Shown: piece by piece, positions 60,572 to 64,000 of the stretch
How positions within the stretch are numbered: the first letter of the stretch is position 1
Layout: each line of letters begins with the position of its first letter
Origin: Niveibacterium terrae
GTDB taxonomy: Bacteria; Pseudomonadota; Gammaproteobacteria; Burkholderiales; Rhodocyclaceae
Direction: 5' to 3'
Assembly (NCBI RefSeq): GCF_048213115.1
Contig: NZ_CP172404.1
Coordinates: 2,790,001-2,854,000 of the forward strand
DNA: 64,000 nt
The notes under the pieces: generated by a model
Database searches by the model: none
What the model was told of the DNA's origin: nothing
What the model saw: only the letters and a program-made list of their open reading frames with translations
Position numbers and translations under genes: made by a program

Positions 60572-62587
60572 ATGGCCACCTCCCGAATGAAGACTTCTCT
60601 GCTCTGCGCGTTGCTCGCCGCGCTCTGCTGCCCGCCCGCCATCGCCTCGGCGCTCGACGCCGAGGGTGGCGACGCCTCGGTGCGCCCCCAGGACGACCTG
60701 TTCCGCGCCGTCAATGGCGGCTGGATCGCCCGCACAAGGATTCCGGCCGACAAACCCTCCTACGGCACTTTCATCCAGCTGCGCGATCTGTCCGACCAGC
60801 GCGTCAAGGCGATCGCCGAGGAACTCGCGGGAAAGAGTTTCCCTGCCGGCACGAACGAACAGAAAGTGGCGGTTTTCTACCGCAGCTATCTCGATACCGC
60901 GGCGATCGACAAGGCCGGACTCGCGCCCGTCGAACCCGCCCTCAAGCGGATTTCCGCGATCAAGACCCGCGCGCAGCTGATCGCGACCTTCGGTCACTTC
61001 GCCGGCACGATCAACACCCCGGTCAGGCTGGGCGTTTCCAGCGATCCCAAGCACCCCGATCGCTACCTGACTTCGGTCAGACAGGGCGGCCTGGGCATGC
61101 CGGATCGCGACTACTACCTGAAGGACGATGCCCGCTTCGCGAAGGCCCGCACCGCCTATCAGAGCTATCTGGAGACGCTGTTCCAGCTGGCCGGCGACAA
61201 ACAGGCCGCCGAGAGCGCCAAGCGCGTCTTCGCGCTCGAAGTCAAAATCGCCCAGACGCAATGGGACAAGGTCGAGAACCGCAACCCGGTCAAAACCTAC
61301 AATCCGATGTCGGTGGCCGAACTGGCCAGCAGGACTCCCGGGATCGACTGGCCCCTCTTCCTGAAGACCGCCTCCTTTCCGAAAATCTCGACGATCAATC
61401 TGGCCCAACCCAGCGCGGTCGAAGCAGTCGCAAAGATGCTCAAGGATGAGCCGCTGGAAGTCTGGAAGAAGTACCTCGCCGCGCGCGTGCTCGACAGCAG
61501 CTCGGATGTGCTGCCCGAAGCCTTCCGCGAAGCGGGTTTCGCGTTCCACGGCAAGGCGCTGACCGGCGCCGAGCAGCCGAAGGCACGCTGGCAGCAGGGC
61601 ACGGCCCAGCTCAACGCCGCGCTCGGCGAAGCGGTCGGCCGGATCTATGTCGCCCGCCACTTCCCGCCCGAAGCGAAGGCGAGGATGGACAAGCTGGTCG
61701 CGAACCTGATGCGCGCCTACGCGGACTCGATCGAGAAACTCTCCTGGATGTCGCCCGAGACCAGGATCCAGGCCCAGGACAAGCTCGCCCACTACACGGT
61801 CAAGATCGGTTATCCGAAGCACTGGCAAAGCTATGCGAGGCTCGCGATCCGCGATGGCGATCCGCTTGGCAACAATCAGCGGGCCGCGCGCTTCGAGTAC
61901 GAGCGGCAAGTCGCGCGCGTCAATGACAAGGTCGACCGCAGCGAATGGCACATGTCACCGCAGACCGTCAATGCCTACTACAACTCGAGCATGAACGAGA
62001 TCGTGTTCCCGGCCGCGATCCTGCAGCCGCCTTTCTTCAGCATCGAGGCGGATGACGCGTTCAACTACGGCGCGATCGGCGCCGTGATCGGTCACGAGAT
62101 CAGCCACGGCTTCGACGACAAGGGCAGCCAGTACGACGGCCTGGGGCGCCTGCGCAACTGGTGGTCGGAGGCCGACCGCAAGGCCTTCGATGCGATCGGA
62201 GCGAAGCTGATCGCGCAGTACGAAGCCTATGAGCCAATTCCCGGCCAGCACATCAACGGCCACCTGACCCAGGGCGAGAACATCGCCGACCTGTCCGGGC
62301 TGCAGATCGCGTTCAAGGCCTACGAGCTGTCGCAGGCCGGAAAACCCGCCCCGGTCATCGACGGTCTCTCCGGCGAGCAGCGCTTCTTCCTCGGCTGGGC
62401 GCGCGCCTGGCGCGAGAAGTCGCGCGAAGCGGCGCTGCTGCAGCGGATCACGGCCGACCCGCACTCACCGGCCGAGTTTCGTGCCAACGGCGCCGCGATC
62501 AACAACGATGCCTTCCATGACGCCTTCGGCACGAAACCCGGCGACAGGATGTACAAGGCGCCCGAAGAACGGATCCGGATCTGGTGA
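60572..62587 (+). CDS. pepO: M13-family zinc metallopeptidase (neprilysin-like)
   Basis: 671 residues. A signal peptide (LLCALLAALCCPPAIASA) indicates export. The zinc site is VIGHEISHGFDDKG near 506-519 with the third ligand in GENIADLSGLQ. NAYYNSSMNEIVFPAAILQP is the substrate-binding block, and the chain ends in RIW where the family has CxxW. It cleaves peptides in the periplasm or outside. An internal ATG at 60587 is an alternative start; neither has a good ribosome-binding site. It converges with dinB, 15 nt apart. Confidence 0.93.
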   Translation: MATSRMKTSLLCALLAALCCPPAIASALDAEGGDASVRPQDDLFRAVNGGWIARTRIPADKPSYGTFIQLRDLSDQRVKAIAEELAGKSFPAGTNEQKVAVFYRSYLDTAAIDKAGLAPVEPALKRISAIKTRAQLIATFGHFAGTINTPVRLGVSSDPKHPDRYLTSVRQGGLGMPDRDYYLKDDARFAKARTAYQSYLETLFQLAGDKQAAESAKRVFALEVKIAQTQWDKVENRNPVKTYNPMSVAELASRTPGIDWPLFLKTASFPKISTINLAQPSAVEAVAKMLKDEPLEVWKKYLAARVLDSSSDVLPEAFREAGFAFHGKALTGAEQPKARWQQGTAQLNAALGEAVGRIYVARHFPPEAKARMDKLVANLMRAYADSIEKLSWMSPETRIQAQDKLAHYTVKIGYPKHWQSYARLAIRDGDPLGNNQRAARFEYERQVARVNDKVDRSEWHMSPQTVNAYYNSSMNEIVFPAAILQPPFFSIEADDAFNYGAIGAVIGHEISHGFDDKGSQYDGLGRLRNWWSEADRKAFDAIGAKLIAQYEAYEPIPGQHINGHLTQGENIADLSGLQIAFKAYELSQAGKPAPVIDGLSGEQRFFLGWARAWREKSREAALLQRITADPHSPAEFRANGAAINNDAFHDAFGTKPGDRMYKAPEERIRIW

Positions 62588-62602
62588 CAGAACGGCCGCG
62601 GC

Positions 62603-63703
62603 TCAGAACAGGCTCAGGTTCTCGCCGCGGGCGAGCGGATCGGCTTCCTCGAGATCGGAGACCTTGACGCCAAGCAGGCGGATCTTCCGGTCTATCGGCA
62701 CGCGCTGCAGACAGTGCACGGCTGTATCGCGGATCTTCTGCGCGTCACCGGTGGCTTGGGATAGCCGGTGGTCGCGGGTATGGATCGTGAAGTTGTCGTA
62801 CTTGACCTTGATCCCGATCGAGCGGCCGGCCAGGCCCCGCGCCGCGAGGTCGGCGGCGACCTGGCGCGAGAGCTTCGCGATCACCGAGTACAGCGTCAGA
62901 CCGTCGCGGGTGTCGTGCGGAAACGTGGTCTCGCGCGAGCGCGATTTCGGCTCATGCTCCATCGTCAGCGGCCGCTCGTCGCGGCCGTGCGCCGCATCGA
63001 GCAGCCAGGCTGCGTAGTGAGGGCCGAAGTGGCGCATCAGCAGCGCCGGCGGTGCGGCGGCGAGCTCGCCGATAGATTCAATCCCCAGCTCGGCGAGCCG
63101 GGCCGCCGCCTTCGGGCCTATGCCGTTGATGACGCGGGCGGGCAGAGGCCAGATCCGCGTCGCGATGTCCTCTTCACCGATCAGCGTCACGCCGTCGGGC
63201 TTGTCCATATCGGAAGCGATCTTGGCCAGCAGCTTGTTCGGCGCGATGCCGATCGAACAGGTCAGACCGGTGGCGGCCAGCACGCGGCGCTTGATCTCGG
63301 CTGCGAGCTCAAGATCGTCGCCGGGGACATCGCTCAGATCGATATAGATCTCGTCGATTCCCCAGTCCTCGATCCGTTCGGCCACTTCGCGCACGGCCGC
63401 CTTGAAGCGCCGCGACATGTCGCGGTAGGCGTCGAAATCGACCGGCAGCACGATCAGCGACGGGCACAGCTCGAAGGCTCGGCGCAAGGCCATGCCCGAG
63501 CGCACGCCGAAAGCGCGGGCCGGGTAGGTTGAAGTGCTGACGACGCCACGACTCGCGATCAGCGCGGCGCGACCCGCGGGCGTCAGCGAATCGCCCCGCC
63601 CACCGATCGCAACGGGCAAGCCCTTGAGCTCGGGGCGGCGCAGCAGCTCGACCGACGCGAAGAAGGCATCCATGTCGAGGTGGGCGATGCGGCGGCGCTT
63701 CAT
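62603..63703 (-). CDS. dinB: DNA polymerase IV
   Basis: 366 residues. Y-family polymerase: HLDMDAFFASVELL with the first catalytic Asp, EDWGIDEIYIDLSDV with the second acidic pair, SIGIAPNKLLAKIASDMDKP, an HhH segment (INGIGPKAAARLAELGI), the little-finger domain, and a C-terminal clamp-binding motif NLSLF. It bypasses damaged bases. I see no canonical LexA box upstream; instead a perfect palindrome overlaps the likely -35 region. Confidence 0.95.
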   Translation of the reverse strand: MKRRRIAHLDMDAFFASVELLRRPELKGLPVAIGGRGDSLTPAGRAALIASRGVVSTSTYPARAFGVRSGMALRRAFELCPSLIVLPVDFDAYRDMSRRFKAAVREVAERIEDWGIDEIYIDLSDVPGDDLELAAEIKRRVLAATGLTCSIGIAPNKLLAKIASDMDKPDGVTLIGEEDIATRIWPLPARVINGIGPKAAARLAELGIESIGELAAAPPALLMRHFGPHYAAWLLDAAHGRDERPLTMEHEPKSRSRETTFPHDTRDGLTLYSVIAKLSRQVAADLAARGLAGRSIGIKVKYDNFTIHTRDHRLSQATGDAQKIRDTAVHCLQRVPIDRKIRLLGVKVSDLEEADPLARGENLSLF

Positions 63704-63740
63704 CGTGGATCAGGAAACGGAAAGCGGAGATTCTACCCGA

Positions 63741-63766
63741 CCCATACAGCAAAACAACTGTATGGG
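63741..63766. promoter_or_regulatory. perfect 9-8-9 palindrome between dinB and the riboswitch
   Basis: CCCATACAG, 8 nt, then CTGTATGGG. On the minus strand a possible dinB promoter (TTGTTT in the palindrome spacer, 16 nt, TAGAAT at 63731-63736) overlaps it. On the plus strand it lies just upstream of TACAAT at 63786-63791. It is a good operator candidate for one or both transcripts. Confidence 0.6.
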
Positions 63767-63785
63767 CTTTGCCGCCTTCCCCATG

Positions 63786-63791
63786 TACAAT
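63786..63791 (+). promoter_or_regulatory. -10 box of the riboswitch transcript
   Basis: TACAAT, 5 of 6 to consensus, would start transcription near 63798, right at the 5' edge of the aptamer. The -35 is poor and would lie next to the palindrome, which may indicate activator dependence. Confidence 0.55.
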
Positions 63792-63794
63792 CGC

Positions 63795-63966
63795 CCCTCC
63801 TTTGGGGAGTAGCCGCCCTCCGCTGCGAGGGGGATGCGTCAACAGACTTGGCCGCCCGGCCATGGCGCACTCAACACCGCATCCCGGTGTCTGGCGAGAC
63901 CATGGGCAGGGCGCCGGCTCAGGGGTTGGGCGGCGGCCTCTGCCTGGGTATCGCCCCGCCCGACCC
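63795..63966 (+). ncRNA. yybP-ykoY manganese riboswitch
   Basis: The conserved strings of this class are present in order: TTTGGGGAGTAGCC (63801-63814), GCGTCAACAGACTTGGCC, GGCCATGGCGC, and CTGGCGAGACCATGGGC (63891-63907). Downstream, GGGTTGGGCGG (63923-63933) and CCGCCCGACCC (63956-63966) form an 11-bp stem with one G-U and no T-run, ending 11 nt before the ATG, so control is probably translational. It precedes a UPF0016-type gene, its classic partner. Confidence 0.88.
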
Positions 63967-63977
63967 GCACTCTGATC

Positions 63978-64000
63978 ATGGAAGCTTTCCTCGTCTCGAC
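63978..64000 (+). CDS. UPF0016 (MntX/GDT1/TMEM165-type) manganese exporter, first codons only (partial)
   Basis: Only MEAFLVST is encoded before the window ends. This matches the usual opening of bacterial UPF0016 proteins, which continue into the EIGDKT motif. The manganese riboswitch directly upstream strongly supports the call, since this family exports Mn2+ when the cell has too much. Family assignment rests on eight residues plus context. Confidence 0.7.

Noticed and set aside
60185..61951. 588-codon minus-strand open frame
   Set aside because: It is antisense to the M13 peptidase and runs into potF in a different frame; no conserved motifs.
63741..63766. SOS (LexA) box upstream of dinB
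   Set aside because: The half sites are everted (ACAG-N8-CTGT) rather than CTGT-N8-ACAG, so it does not fit the known LexA site; kept only as an unknown palindrome.

Overview
The window is a GC-rich piece of a betaproteobacterial chromosome. Gene order (gyrA-serC-pheA-tyrA-aroA ... cmk-rpsA-ihfB-lapA-lapB), the split heptose enzyme (separate hldA and hldC), the RmpM/class-4-like OmpA protein and the tmRNA tag ANDETFALAA all point that way. A Rhodocyclales-like lineage is my best guess, from memory only. Most of the window is core housekeeping DNA. I see no prophage, integrative element, intact insertion sequence or CRISPR array.

Layout. 1-3501: tail of mltB on the plus strand, meeting the minus-strand stationary-phase operon surE-pcm-nlpD-rpoS. 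4018-4521: a SpoU-family RNA methyltransferase, followed by a short stretch with two hairpins that may be a group II intron scar. 4775-30846: about 26 kb of co-directional minus-strand genes, read from gyrA downward: gyrA, serC, pheA, tyrA, aroA, argS, an HhH protein, cmk, rpsA, ihfB, lapA, lapB, ugd, hldA, hldD, cysM, a degenerate PolB-type exonuclease, tRNA-Val, thrS, infC (ATC start), rpmI, rplT, pheS, pheT, ihfA, a MerR regulator and tRNA-Pro. Intrinsic terminators lie about 25 nt upstream of the starts of thrS, pheS and lapA and look like attenuation points.

31315-40098: an OmpA protein, ubiG-gph, an acyltransferase, tmRNA, a YigZ/IMPACT protein, a DUF4874/DUF4832 lipoprotein, a ferritin-like di-iron protein, hldC, a response regulator with reversed HTH-REC order, and a DUF2322-like gene. 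40347-48109: purB and a small surface-glycan cluster (GT2, two GT4s, a WecA/MraY-type transferase and AsnB). 48161-54512: lnt, an unknown secreted protein on the opposite strand, corC, ybeY with an extra N-terminal domain, phoH, miaB and a small secreted protein. 54610-55091: tRNA-Met, -Thr, -Asn and -Asp behind a strong promoter. 55501-63703: dgkA, an SRPBCC protein, a PotFGHI polyamine ABC transporter, an M13 peptidase and dinB. The right edge holds a yybP-ykoY manganese riboswitch in front of the start of a UPF0016 (MntX/GDT1-type) manganese exporter.

Functional themes are LPS and surface glycan assembly (ugd, hldA/C/D, lapA/lapB, the glycosyltransferases, lnt), aromatic amino-acid synthesis, translation, and envelope maintenance. 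I found no clear new multi-gene system. The most unusual items are the exonuclease that has lost catalytic acids, the YbeY N-terminal extension, the perfect 9-8-9 palindrome shared by dinB and the riboswitch promoter, and the terminators placed tightly in front of synthetase genes.
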